NCBI GenBank assembly: GCA_964624585.1
Contig: CAZUXE010000005.1
Coordinates: forward strand, 22,808-86,807
Origin: CAZUXE01 sp964624585
GTDB lineage: Bacteria > Hydrothermota > Tepidihabitantia > B3-TA06
Length of the DNA stretch: 64,000 nucleotides
Reading direction: 5' to 3'
Shown: positions 26,009-34,300 of the stretch, in pieces
Layout of the letters: every line of letters begins with the position of its first letter
Numbering within the stretch: the stretch's first letter is position 1
The notes under the pieces: generated by a model
Seen by the model: only the letters and a program-made list of their open reading frames with translations
Databases searched by the model: none
Told to the model about the DNA's origin: nothing
Translations under genes and position numbers: made by a program

Positions 26009-27271
26009 TCAGGCCTCCAGATATTTGCGAGGGTCTGCAAGCTTAGCTTCAAGCGCCGATGCCGCTACCGTAGCGGGCGATGCAAGGTATAGGAAAGCCT
26101 CCGGCGAACCCATACGTCCCTGAAAATTACGGTTGGTGGAAGTTACCGCTACTTCGCCAGGAGCAAGGCAACCCTGATGCGCTCCCAGACAAGGACCGCA
26201 TCCAGCATTTACTATAACAGCACCTGCATCTATAAAGGTTTCAAGTATTCCCTGATTAAGGGCTTCGCGGTAAACCTTCCATGACGCGGGAACAACCAAC
26301 AAGCGAACATCAGGATTAACCCGCCTGCCTTTGAGAACACGCGCAGCCTCGGCAAGATCTTCCAGACGACCGTTCGTACATGAACCTATAACGGCCTGAT
26401 TAATTTTCCTACCCGCAACCTCAGAAATAGGCTTGACGTTATCCACTTCATGCGGACAGGCAAGTTGAGGTTCAAGACTAGATATGTCAAAGGAATGCTC
26501 AGAAATGTAGCCCGCATCAGCATCAGGTGTCAGCATCTCATAGTCGCCCTTAGCAATGTTTTTAACAAAGGACTCCGTAACAGCATCGGGAATAACGAAG
26601 GCTGTTTTGGCTCCTGCTTCCATGGAAAGGTTAGAAAGCACCATTCTTGAAGCAATCGACATAGCAGAAATGGCATCACCTGAGTACTCAATCGCTTTGT
26701 AATCAGCGCCGTCAGCGCCAATAGTGCCGATTACCTTGAGAACCACATCCTTAGCGTATACACCTTGGGGAAGCTTACCGGTAACGGTAATCTTTAAGGT
26801 CTCAGGAACACGCAACCACAACTCACCTGTAGCCCACACAGCCGCCATTTCGGTTGCGCCAACTCCGGTAGAAAAAGCGCCTAGGGCGCCACCTGTAGTG
26901 GTATGGGAATCGGTTCCCACCAAAAGGATACCCGGCCTTGAAAACCCCTCTTCAGCCAGCACCTGATGGCAAACACCTGTATTGATATCATAGAAATTCT
27001 CAATACCTTGCGCCTTGATGAATTCCCGCAATTCCTTCTGGCCCATTGCAGTACGTTCCGATTCGGCAGGAACTCGATGGTCAAAGATAATTACTATTTT
27101 TTTATTATCCCAGACCCGCTCCACGCCAATCTTCTCATAGGCAAGTTTAACCATACGCCCGTTTTCATGCGACATGGCAACATCAACCTTGGCCTGTACA
27201 ATCTCACCAGCGCGAACTGTTTCTTTTCCCGATTTTCTGGCAAGAATCTTTTCGGCTAGGGTCATTGGCAT
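26009..27271 (-). CDS. Aconitase-family dehydratase large subunit (LeuC/HacA/DmdA type)
   Basis: 420 residues, the archaeal-type short LeuC length. [4Fe-4S] ligands appear in GSCTNGR and GCGPCLGAHQG; substrate motifs FDHRVPAESERT, LVGTDSHTTTGGALGAFSTGVGATEMA and NRNFQGRMGSPEAFLYLASP are present. Catalyses stereospecific dehydration/hydration of a malate derivative. AAGGAG precedes the ATG. It lies between the lyase and the small subunit, the same trio found in the dimethylmalate branch of nicotinate fermentation (dmdA, dmdB, dml). Substrate assignment is inference. Confidence 0.9.
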   Translation of the reverse strand: MPMTLAEKILARKSGKETVRAGEIVQAKVDVAMSHENGRMVKLAYEKIGVERVWDNKKIVIIFDHRVPAESERTAMGQKELREFIKAQGIENFYDINTGVCHQVLAEEGFSRPGILLVGTDSHTTTGGALGAFSTGVGATEMAAVWATGELWLRVPETLKITVTGKLPQGVYAKDVVLKVIGTIGADGADYKAIEYSGDAISAMSIASRMVLSNLSMEAGAKTAFVIPDAVTESFVKNIAKGDYEMLTPDADAGYISEHSFDISSLEPQLACPHEVDNVKPISEVAGRKINQAVIGSCTNGRLEDLAEAARVLKGRRVNPDVRLLVVPASWKVYREALNQGILETFIDAGAVIVNAGCGPCLGAHQGCLAPGEVAVTSTNRNFQGRMGSPEAFLYLASPATVAASALEAKLADPRKYLEA

Positions 27272-27280
27272 GATGACTCC

Positions 27281-28192
27281 TTATTTATCTCCGTATTTCT
27301 TTTCTACTACGGATTTAGGCAGGAAACACTTTTCCATTTCTTTATATTCAGGCAAACCGACTAGGTTCTTAAATTCATCAAAGGTACATAGGAGGTCAGT
27401 TCTATCAGGCATAATCCCGCGTTCTTTAAGAACCTTTAGGTATTCCCGAAGCCACTTGGTTACAACAAAAATGGTTCCAACCGGCACAGAAACTCTAGCT
27501 ACGCCAAGCTCTGCAAGTTCATCTATAGGAATAAGCGGAGTTTTACCGCCTACAACCGAATCAAACAGGTTGATTGAAACAGGTGCATCTATTTTTGCAA
27601 TGGCATCGCGAATCATTTCCTTATCGGTTGGAGCCTCAAGGAAAATCATATCGGCGCCGGCTTTTGCATAGGCGTTAGCGCGTTTAATTGCGTCTTCATA
27701 TCCATTAACAGCTATTGCATCGGTACGAGCGTTAATTACAAAATCAGGGTCCATATCCTCACGTGCCTCAACTGCGGCTTGGATTTTTAGAACCATCTCT
27801 TCCTCACTAACCAACTGCTTACCTTCCATATGCCCACAGCGTTTGGGAAATACTTGATCCTCCAAATTAACACCTGCAGCGCCTACCTGAATAAAATCCT
27901 GCACAGTGCGAATAACGTTTAAGGCATTGCCAAAACCGGTATCGCCATCACCCATAACTGGAATATCCACCGCATGTGCCACACGCCAGGTCATATCCAC
28001 AACTTCATTCCAGCCAAGCAGACCAACATCCGGCTTACCTAAAAGACATGCGGAAACACCGAAACCTGAAACTTGAGTAAGCTCGAAACCGGCTTCCTGA
28101 ATAAGTTTGGCCGAAAGTACGTCGTAGCACCCGGGCGCGACCACCGCCCGCCGCTCGTTTATCATTTTTTTAAGTTGAGTAGTTTTCTTCAC
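27281..28192 (-). CDS. Isocitrate lyase/PEP mutase superfamily C-C lyase (methylisocitrate or 2,3-dimethylmalate lyase)
   Basis: 303 residues from GTG 28192 (GGAGG 6 nt upstream; the frame runs further to 28249). TIM-barrel motifs: VVAPGCYDVLSAKLIQEAGF, MGDGDTGFGNALNV, GVNLEDQVFPKRCGH with the lyase-specific KRCGH catalytic cysteine, INARTDAIAV and FLEAPTDKEMI. The cysteine separates it from PEP mutases. Expected products are pyruvate or glyoxylate-type acid plus propionate or succinate, depending on substrate. First gene of a three-gene operon with the aconitase-family dehydratase. Confidence 0.88.
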   Translation of the reverse strand: MKKTTQLKKMINERRAVVAPGCYDVLSAKLIQEAGFELTQVSGFGVSACLLGKPDVGLLGWNEVVDMTWRVAHAVDIPVMGDGDTGFGNALNVIRTVQDFIQVGAAGVNLEDQVFPKRCGHMEGKQLVSEEEMVLKIQAAVEAREDMDPDFVINARTDAIAVNGYEDAIKRANAYAKAGADMIFLEAPTDKEMIRDAIAKIDAPVSINLFDSVVGGKTPLIPIDELAELGVARVSVPVGTIFVVTKWLREYLKVLKERGIMPDRTDLLCTFDEFKNLVGLPEYKEMEKCFLPKSVVEKKYGDK

Positions 28193-28204
28193 GAAGATCC
28201 TCCG

Positions 28205-28220
28205 ATTCACGTTTGTGAAT
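28205..28220 (-). promoter_or_regulatory. Candidate operator of the lyase-dehydratase operon
   Basis: Palindrome ATTCAC-AAAC-GTGAAT, at about +3 to +18 of the predicted transcript and just before the Shine-Dalgarno. Position suits a repressor; a 5'-UTR stem-loop is the alternative. Confidence 0.5.
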
Positions 28221-28229
28221 TTTCCGGTG

Positions 28230-28257
28230 AGTATAGGCTGCACAGCCAAGAAGTCAA
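28230..28257 (-). promoter_or_regulatory. Promoter of the lyase-dehydratase operon
   Basis: TTGACT (28257-28252), 16-bp spacer, TATACT (28235-28230); start expected near 28223. Confidence 0.75.
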
Positions 28258-28463
28258 GAATTCAACCCAGGGCTAAATGAGAACTCCAGTAAAACAATTT
28301 ATCAGAAACTTATTAAAATTGGGGAATCGGATGCAAATTTAACGGCTTTTTTCGAATAGATTGGAAATTGCTTGTGTTCAATAAGCAAATGCTACGTTTC
28401 AAGAAAGAGTAAATATATCAGATTCCAAAAATTAATCCGAATCCAATGTACAATTATCCTCAG

Positions 28464-28491
28464 TTGACTAGCTAGAGTCCACATCTATAAT
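28464..28491 (+). promoter_or_regulatory. rarA promoter (leaderless)
   Basis: TTGACT (28464-28469), 16-bp spacer, perfect TATAAT (28486-28491), 5 nt, then ATG at 28497. Confidence 0.75.
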
Positions 28492-28496
28492 GACCA

Positions 28497-29855
28497 ATGG
28501 ATTTATTCGCCTTAGAGGATAGAGAAAAAAGCGACGATTTAGGCAACGCTCCCCTTGCTGAACGTATGCGTCCACACAAGCTTGATGAATTCTGCGGACA
28601 AAAACATCTTCTAGGCAAGAACAGACCTCTAAGACGCTTGATAGAGTCAAACCGTCTACCTTCGATGATATTTTGGGGGCCTCCGGGTTCAGGAAAAACA
28701 AGTCTAGCACTCCTAATTGCAAAGTTGGTCAACGCTCAATTTATTGCCAAAAGCGCTGTAACCGCCGGAATAAAAGATGTTAAACAAATAGCCGAACGCG
28801 CAAAGATGGTTTGGAAAGCTCATCAGCGGCGAACAATTCTATTTCTTGATGAAATTCACCGCTTCAACAAAGCACAACAAGACGCTTTTCTACCCTACGT
28901 AGAACGCGGAACTATAACCCTTATTGGAGCGACAACTGAAAATCCAAGTTTTGAAGTTATAGGCCCTCTGCTCTCAAGATCAAGGGTCTTTGTATTTAAT
29001 CCTTTGGAAACGGATGATTTACTAGAAATACTGCGTCAATCTATAGCTGACGACCGTGGTATAAAAAATTTACATCCAAAGGTTTCAGATAAGGTGTTGA
29101 AATTTATTATTCAAATTGCAGCAGGTGACGCCCGCCGAGCGCTCAATCTCTTAGATACCGCGGTACAAGTAACTGAACCGGATAAGGATGGTAACCGAAC
29201 GGTAACAATGGAAATAGCAGAAGCGGTTCTTGAACGAAAATTTCTTTTATACGACAAGGCCGGCGAAGAGCATTACAATTTGATATCGGCATTTATTAAA
29301 TCAATGAGAGGTTCTGATGCCGATGCTGCAGTGTATTGGCTAATGAGAATGATTGACGCCGGTGAAGACCCTTTATTCTTAGCAAGAAGAATGCTAATTT
29401 TGGCAGCAGAGGATATCGGACTTGCCGACCCACATGCACTTACTATTGCCAACGCGGCAAAAGACGCAGCACACTTTCTTGGTTATCCCGAATGCACTTT
29501 CCATCTTGCAGAAACTGCCATATATCTCTCACTTGCTCCAAAATCGAACGCTGTCCTTAAAGCCATTCAGGCCGCCCGAAAAGACATAGAACAAACCCAA
29601 GCCGAACCCGTCCCCTTACATTTAAGAAACGCACCCACAAGCCTTATGAAAACCCTTGGCTACGGTAAGGAATATCAGTATCCGCATTCCTATAAAGATG
29701 CGGTAGCTGACCAAGTCTATCGCCCTAAGGGAATTACAGGAAAGGTCTACTACAAACCTTCAGACAGAGGGTTTGAGGCAAAACTCAGGGAAAGATTGAA
29801 GCTCATGAGAGAACAAAAGCGAAAGATACGGGGCGCAAAGGAAAAGTTTAAGTAA
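28497..29855 (+). CDS. rarA: Replication-associated recombination protein RarA
   Basis: Clamp-loader-like AAA+ ATPase acting at stalled replication forks. 452 residues. N-terminal PLAERMRPHKLDEFCGQKHLLG; Walker A GPPGSGKTSLAL; Walker B ILFLDEIHRFNKAQQDAFLPYVE; sensor 1 IGATTENPSFEV; C-terminal tetramerisation region with SAFIKSMRGSDADAAVYWLMRMIDAGEDPLFLARRM and PKGITGKVYYKPSDRGFEAKL. The predicted mRNA start coincides with the ATG. Its 3' end overlaps the convergent QueH-UDG gene by 8 nt. Confidence 0.95.
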   Translation: MDLFALEDREKSDDLGNAPLAERMRPHKLDEFCGQKHLLGKNRPLRRLIESNRLPSMIFWGPPGSGKTSLALLIAKLVNAQFIAKSAVTAGIKDVKQIAERAKMVWKAHQRRTILFLDEIHRFNKAQQDAFLPYVERGTITLIGATTENPSFEVIGPLLSRSRVFVFNPLETDDLLEILRQSIADDRGIKNLHPKVSDKVLKFIIQIAAGDARRALNLLDTAVQVTEPDKDGNRTVTMEIAEAVLERKFLLYDKAGEEHYNLISAFIKSMRGSDADAAVYWLMRMIDAGEDPLFLARRMLILAAEDIGLADPHALTIANAAKDAAHFLGYPECTFHLAETAIYLSLAPKSNAVLKAIQAARKDIEQTQAEPVPLHLRNAPTSLMKTLGYGKEYQYPHSYKDAVADQVYRPKGITGKVYYKPSDRGFEAKLRERLKLMREQKRKIRGAKEKFK

Positions 29856-31011
29856 AGATTCTATCAAGCTCCTTTTTCAATATTTGGAGAGCGGCAGCAA
29901 ACTTTGGCTTGTTGCTAGACATATTTGGCCAGCGATTGAGACCTGAAGGGTGAGGTAGAACAATAATTTGCACTTTACGCTTCCAAATACGTTTCTGAAC
30001 TAACTCTCCGACTAAATCCATACCAGCAGTCTTGCCAAGAATGGTTTTAGCTGCAACCGAACCGATAAGAATAAGAAGTTTCGGACGTGCGTGGGAAAAT
30101 TCAGCCTCAAGCCAAGACAAACAGTTACGCCTCTGTTGACCAGAAGGCGAAGCGTCATCCTTACCATTAGAAGCAAGCCCAGGATAGCACTTTGCAACCG
30201 CTGTAATGTGTGCCTTGGAACGAATAAGCTCTTCCTTGTAACCTAAATCTGCAAACCATTGCCATAAACGCTTACCCGCAGGGCCTGAAAAAGGCTTTAA
30301 GGATTTGAGTTCGTGACGTCCAGGAGCCTGTCCTATGATAAAGATAGGTCTGTTAGCCCCACCCTGAAACACCACTGCCGGCTCCAGAAACTCAGAACAT
30401 CTACTACATGCACGCAATTTATCAGCAAATTGGCGAAATAGCCTGTCCTGCTCTGCAATTGTACGCTTACGCGCCTTCAAAGACGCTTCGCATCCACAAT
30501 AATCTTGCCGATAGAGACCAAGTTCATTAGATATCTCAAGACTGCGCTTGAAACCTTCTTGCTTTTTGAAATCTTCTGCTAAAAACTCTACACCGTATTT
30601 CAGAGCAAGGGCATTTCCCATATCCCGGAGCCAGTTAAACGACTTATGGGGACTTACCGACAGGGTTGTTGTAAAGTAATTGAATCTTTCCGATGCGGCA
30701 AGTTTCGCCGTTGCCTGCAAACGAAACTTGTAACATAACTCACAACGACGTCCCTTTTCCGGCTCATCTTCTAATCCGTGGATAAATTTTGTCCATTCAT
30801 CAACATCCCGTGGGCCTTCTATAAGCTTGAAACCCATAGCATCTGCTACCTTACGGGTCTCAACCAGTCGTTTACAATATTCCTCCTGTGGTTCAATTTG
30901 AGGGTTGTAAAAGAAACCGGTTACATTAAATTTTTCACAAAGGCGCTCAAACACCGATGTAGCATCGGGCGCACAGCAGATGTGAAGCAATATTTTAGGC
31001 TTCCGAGACAT
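29848..31011 (-). CDS. QueH epoxyqueuosine reductase fused to a family-4-like uracil-DNA glycosylase
   Basis: 387 residues, two domains. Residues about 1-190 are QueH: ILLHICCAPDATSV, FFYNPQIEPQEEYCKR, RRCELCYKFRL, TTTLSVSPHKSF, YRQDYCGCEASLKAR, the cysteine pattern of the non-cobalamin epoxyqueuosine reductase, last step of tRNA queuosine synthesis. Residues about 195-387 are UDG-like: CSRC, IFIIGQAPGRHE, AKCYPG with a later NCLSWL cysteine (four cysteines for an iron-sulfur cluster), LLILIGSVAAKTILG, and LPHPSGLNRW. Both halves keep their key residues and no stop or ATG-with-Shine-Dalgarno divides them. The start is 12 nt after purA, without a clear Shine-Dalgarno. Confidence 0.88.
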   Translation of the reverse strand: MSRKPKILLHICCAPDATSVFERLCEKFNVTGFFYNPQIEPQEEYCKRLVETRKVADAMGFKLIEGPRDVDEWTKFIHGLEDEPEKGRRCELCYKFRLQATAKLAASERFNYFTTTLSVSPHKSFNWLRDMGNALALKYGVEFLAEDFKKQEGFKRSLEISNELGLYRQDYCGCEASLKARKRTIAEQDRLFRQFADKLRACSRCSEFLEPAVVFQGGANRPIFIIGQAPGRHELKSLKPFSGPAGKRLWQWFADLGYKEELIRSKAHITAVAKCYPGLASNGKDDASPSGQQRRNCLSWLEAEFSHARPKLLILIGSVAAKTILGKTAGMDLVGELVQKRIWKRKVQIIVLPHPSGLNRWPNMSSNKPKFAAALQILKKELDRIFT

Positions 31012-31023
31012 TCTAAGGATTGG

Positions 31024-32307
31024 CTAAAAAGGAAAATCGGGAAGGGTTATGGTTGCCGAACGTTCCTGCCCGACTGAAACAAGCCAAAGTGGAAGAGCAA
31101 GCTCATCAGATATCCACTTAAGATAAGAACGAGCCTTTTCAGGCAATTCGTCAAACACTCTGGCATGGCTTGTAGCAGTCATCCAACCTTCTAATTCCTG
31201 ATAAACCGGTTCACCTGGAGCTTCATTGTGAGGAGCAACTTCCGATAATATCGCTCCATCGGACTGACGATAACCAGTGCAGACCTTTATTTTATCAAAA
31301 CTATCCAAGACATCCAATTTAGCTATTGCCAAGCCATCTACAGCGTTGAGCTTAACAGCGTAACGAAGCAAAGGTAAGTCAAGCCAACCGCAACGACGAC
31401 GACGACCTGTCGCAGCGCCAAACTCATTACCTATTTTCTGAAGTCTATATCCGACTTCACCTTCATCTTCTGTTGGAAAAGGCCCTGCCCCGACTCTTGT
31501 TGCATAAGCTTTAGTAAGACCTACAACTTTAGCAATGGAGCGATACGATATACCTATACCAACCGGTATTGAAAGTGTCCCGGGATTAGAGGAAGTTACA
31601 TAGGGATAGGAGCCATGGTCTAAATCCAACATAACACCTTGGGCAGCCTCATAAAGAACCCTTTTACCTGTTTCAAGATAGCTGTTAACCAAAGCCGCCA
31701 CGTCACCAACATAGGGCTTTATACGCTCTGCAAGCTGTTTAAGCTCTGAGATTGTTTCATCAAAACCGATACCTGCTCCCCCGTATAACTTTTGGATTAC
31801 CGCATTATGGCGCTTAACAACTATTACCAGCTTATCTGACAATTGGGGTGAGTAAAGGTCTGCAACCCTAATTCCTATACGGGCATATTTATCTTGATAA
31901 CAAGGCCCTATCCCCCTATGAGTAGTTCCTAAACGATACTCGCCCCTTTCCTCGTCACTGAACTTATCAAGCAGGCGATGATGAGGAAGTATTATGTGCG
32001 TTCGCGGATCTATTGTTATGCGCGACTGATAGTCGACCCCTGCATCCTCAAGTTTCTTCCATTCATCAAAGAGTGTTTGAGGATGAAGTACGCAACCGGC
32101 AGCTATTGCAACATGGATTTTGGGATTGAGAATCCCTGCAGGAAGCTGGTGAAACACCCATTTGACACCATCCACACACACAGTATGACCGGCATTCGGC
32201 CCGCCCTGATAGCGTACAGCTAAATCAAAGCGAGCCGCAATTACGTCAACCATCTTGCCCTTACCCTCATCACCCCACTGTAATCCTAACAAGGCAAGGC
32301 TGTTCAA
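31024..32307 (-). CDS. purA: Adenylosuccinate synthetase
   Basis: GTP-dependent first step from IMP to AMP. 427 residues. GLQWGDEGKGKMVD, GPNAGHTV, HRGIGPCYQDKYARIGIR, YEAAQGVMLDLDHGSYPYVTSSNP and TGRRRRCGWLDLPLLRYA are all present. The start is TTG with AGGAAAG about 8 nt upstream; no ATG fits the conserved N-terminus. It follows the PorV-like gene by 29 nt and precedes the QueH-UDG gene by 12 nt, so the three probably share the promoter at 33541-33569. Confidence 0.96.
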   Translation of the reverse strand: MNSLALLGLQWGDEGKGKMVDVIAARFDLAVRYQGGPNAGHTVCVDGVKWVFHQLPAGILNPKIHVAIAAGCVLHPQTLFDEWKKLEDAGVDYQSRITIDPRTHIILPHHRLLDKFSDEERGEYRLGTTHRGIGPCYQDKYARIGIRVADLYSPQLSDKLVIVVKRHNAVIQKLYGGAGIGFDETISELKQLAERIKPYVGDVAALVNSYLETGKRVLYEAAQGVMLDLDHGSYPYVTSSNPGTLSIPVGIGISYRSIAKVVGLTKAYATRVGAGPFPTEDEGEVGYRLQKIGNEFGAATGRRRRCGWLDLPLLRYAVKLNAVDGLAIAKLDVLDSFDKIKVCTGYRQSDGAILSEVAPHNEAPGEPVYQELEGWMTATSHARVFDELPEKARSYLKWISDELALPLWLVSVGQERSATITLPDFPF

Positions 32308-32336
32308 TTCTTTTTCTTTCCTAAATTTACGAACGC

Positions 32337-33494
32337 TTAGAAGGTATAGGATATTGACACTTTACGATTCTGAGTTGTAAAGTCGTAAATCTTTTCGTCT
32401 ATACCAATATCAAGTTGAAAACCGCCATATTTTATTCCGGCTCCATAGGTAAGACCTATACCTTTCAAACTTCTATCACCGGGATGAAATATTCCATTAT
32501 ATATATCGAGATGAGTTAGCTTAATCCCTGTTTTATCCTGTAGAATAACACCACCGCGAGCGCCGGCTTTATCATAGAAATACCCAAGACGTAAGGAAAG
32601 TATTTCCTTAAATATGGAAACTTCAAAACCAACGCCACGAGGAGTATTCGCCACTTCATAACCGAACTCTTGAAAAAAGCTGAGAGAATCAACTTCAGGA
32701 GGATCTATGGCAAACATTCCAACTAATATCTTGGCAATGTCACCAGTTATCTTCAGACCTACAATTTCGTATTGTTCTTTTTTGGTTGGATCTTTAGACA
32801 TAATGCTCAACGGTTTATATGAAAAACCTGCCCTAAGAGTGAGTGGTAGAGGATCTGCATCTGCTTTTGAAGAAAACGACATTGGTGAGCCAATATTCTG
32901 CAATGCTAAACCTAAGCTAACATTGTCAAAGGGTTTATAGAGAACCCCTGCATCCATTGCCCACGATAGAGCGCTCCCCCTTCCTTTGAGATTCTTTTCT
33001 TTCATTATCCATTCAGGTATAAGGTATGAATATATAAGTTTAAGCCCACCACCTAAAGCCACTTTTTCATTTAATTTCCGACCATAAGACAAACCAAGTG
33101 CAAAATCAAAGGTGTTATAGCTTCCTATAAGAGTGGCGTCTGATTTTTTTATAACGGTCTCCCCAGTAGTCAAATAAATCCCATTAAACGCAAAAGTCCC
33201 AATTCCTTTGAAAGGTGCTGCAACTGCCAAATATTCATAATACATGTCTTTTGCCAAACCCGGCAACCAATTAACGTGCATCAACGAAAAGTTGACAGCA
33301 TCCTGCTGATAACCCAATCCGCCGGGATTGTAGTAAGCAGCCGAAGCGTCGTCGGAGATAGCGGTAAAGCAACCTCCAAGAGCCGTTGGACGTGAGCCTG
33401 GCCATATGGTCAAAAATACCGCCCCAGGGCGCTTTGGTTGACCAAATACAACTACACTCAGCATTAATACCAACAGCGTGATTCTTTTAATCAT
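32337..33494 (-). CDS. PorV/UPF0164-family outer membrane barrel protein
   Basis: 385 residues. Signal peptide MIKRITLLVLMLSVVVFGQ, then the family N-terminus GSRPTALGGCFTAISDDASAAYYNPGGLGYQ, and a beta-rich chain ending in an aromatic residue (VSISYTF), typical of outer membrane barrels. Relatives include PorV/PorQ and the UPF0164 family, FadL-like barrels; the cargo is unknown. GGAGG precedes the ATG. Strong promoter with about 40 nt of leader. Confidence 0.8.
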   Translation of the reverse strand: MIKRITLLVLMLSVVVFGQPKRPGAVFLTIWPGSRPTALGGCFTAISDDASAAYYNPGGLGYQQDAVNFSLMHVNWLPGLAKDMYYEYLAVAAPFKGIGTFAFNGIYLTTGETVIKKSDATLIGSYNTFDFALGLSYGRKLNEKVALGGGLKLIYSYLIPEWIMKEKNLKGRGSALSWAMDAGVLYKPFDNVSLGLALQNIGSPMSFSSKADADPLPLTLRAGFSYKPLSIMSKDPTKKEQYEIVGLKITGDIAKILVGMFAIDPPEVDSLSFFQEFGYEVANTPRGVGFEVSIFKEILSLRLGYFYDKAGARGGVILQDKTGIKLTHLDIYNGIFHPGDRSLKGIGLTYGAGIKYGGFQLDIGIDEKIYDFTTQNRKVSISYTF

Positions 33495-33540
33495 ATATAT
33501 TCAACCTCCGAAAATGATGATCTACCGATCAATTAAGTTA

Positions 33541-33569
33541 AGTATAGAAAGAGAACCGCCTCATGTCAA
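33541..33569 (-). promoter_or_regulatory. Promoter of PorV-like-purA-QueH/UDG operon
   Basis: TTGACA (33569-33564), 17-bp spacer, TATACT (33546-33541); start near 33534. A TGATC-GGTA-GATCA palindrome lies in the leader. Confidence 0.8.
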
Positions 33570-34265
33570 GCATAAAGCAAGAACTGTTCCATGTGGATTT
33601 TTAACGTCAAAGCAAACTCAATTAAGTTTTTACACATAACTGACTTATTGGATAAAAACAAACCCCATCACTTATAAAAGATTCAACAACTAGGGTAGCA
33701 TTTCAGCCATTTACTCTTCCACTTTTATACATTTGGATAATATATAATATATTTTTAGGATTCTCTACTTACACGCTTAACGAAGCTAAGGCTATAATAT
33801 TTGAAAAACTCTAAGACAGAAAACTTCCCTATCTGTAAGTTTTAGTTTATTTGCTTATTTAGCACTGTTTTTGTAGAACATCCAAAAACTTTCAGATTCC
33901 GCAAACTTGAGACAAAACTACAGAATTATTAGACTCAAAACTAAGCAGATATACCTGATTTATTTTAGATTAGCATACAAGCAGAATTCATCGAAAACAT
34001 TGCATAACATCAGCTTGTCTTGCTTGATTGATACTATGTTTGACTTATCAGAATTCATCTTAGAGATTGTATAAAAGCGACTAGCAAGAAAGTAAATTGG
34101 ACTGGGATTAAGGAGACACGATTTCCGGCTAATTTTATAACTCAAGACTTAAGGTAGTGAAAAGATTAACGCGACAAAGCCGTGTATTTTATATTAAAAT
34201 ACCGCTTTCTACAAGACAACTATGCCCCCATCTGCTATCTCTTCCAAGATACCTTTTTATCCGAC
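33570..34265. other. AT-rich intergenic region
   Basis: About 700 bp between divergent genes. No ORF with a Shine-Dalgarno or recognisable protein, and no RNA gene identified. Only the promoters at the two ends are readable. Confidence 0.5.
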
Positions 34266-34293
34266 TTGACAGAAGAAGGAGTGGGCTTAAACT
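34266..34293 (+). promoter_or_regulatory. Promoter of the Ig-like lipoprotein operon (leaderless)
   Basis: TTGACA (34266-34271), 16-bp spacer, TAAACT (34288-34293), 7 nt, then ATG 34301. It fixes the gene start. Confidence 0.7.
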
Positions 34294-34300
34294 TCAGCTT

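Noticed and set aside
25507..27271. leuCD for leucine biosynthesis
   Set aside because: No leuA or leuB nearby, and the operon begins with a C-C lyase of the methylisocitrate lyase family; kept as a family-level call.
33960..34145. 61-residue minus-strand ORF in the AT-rich intergenic
   Set aside because: No Shine-Dalgarno or promoter geometry; sequence looks like random AT-rich translation.
34157..34300. Upstream GTG start for the Ig-like lipoprotein
   Set aside because: It would hide a clear lipoprotein signal, and the promoter at 34266-34293 lies inside the extension.
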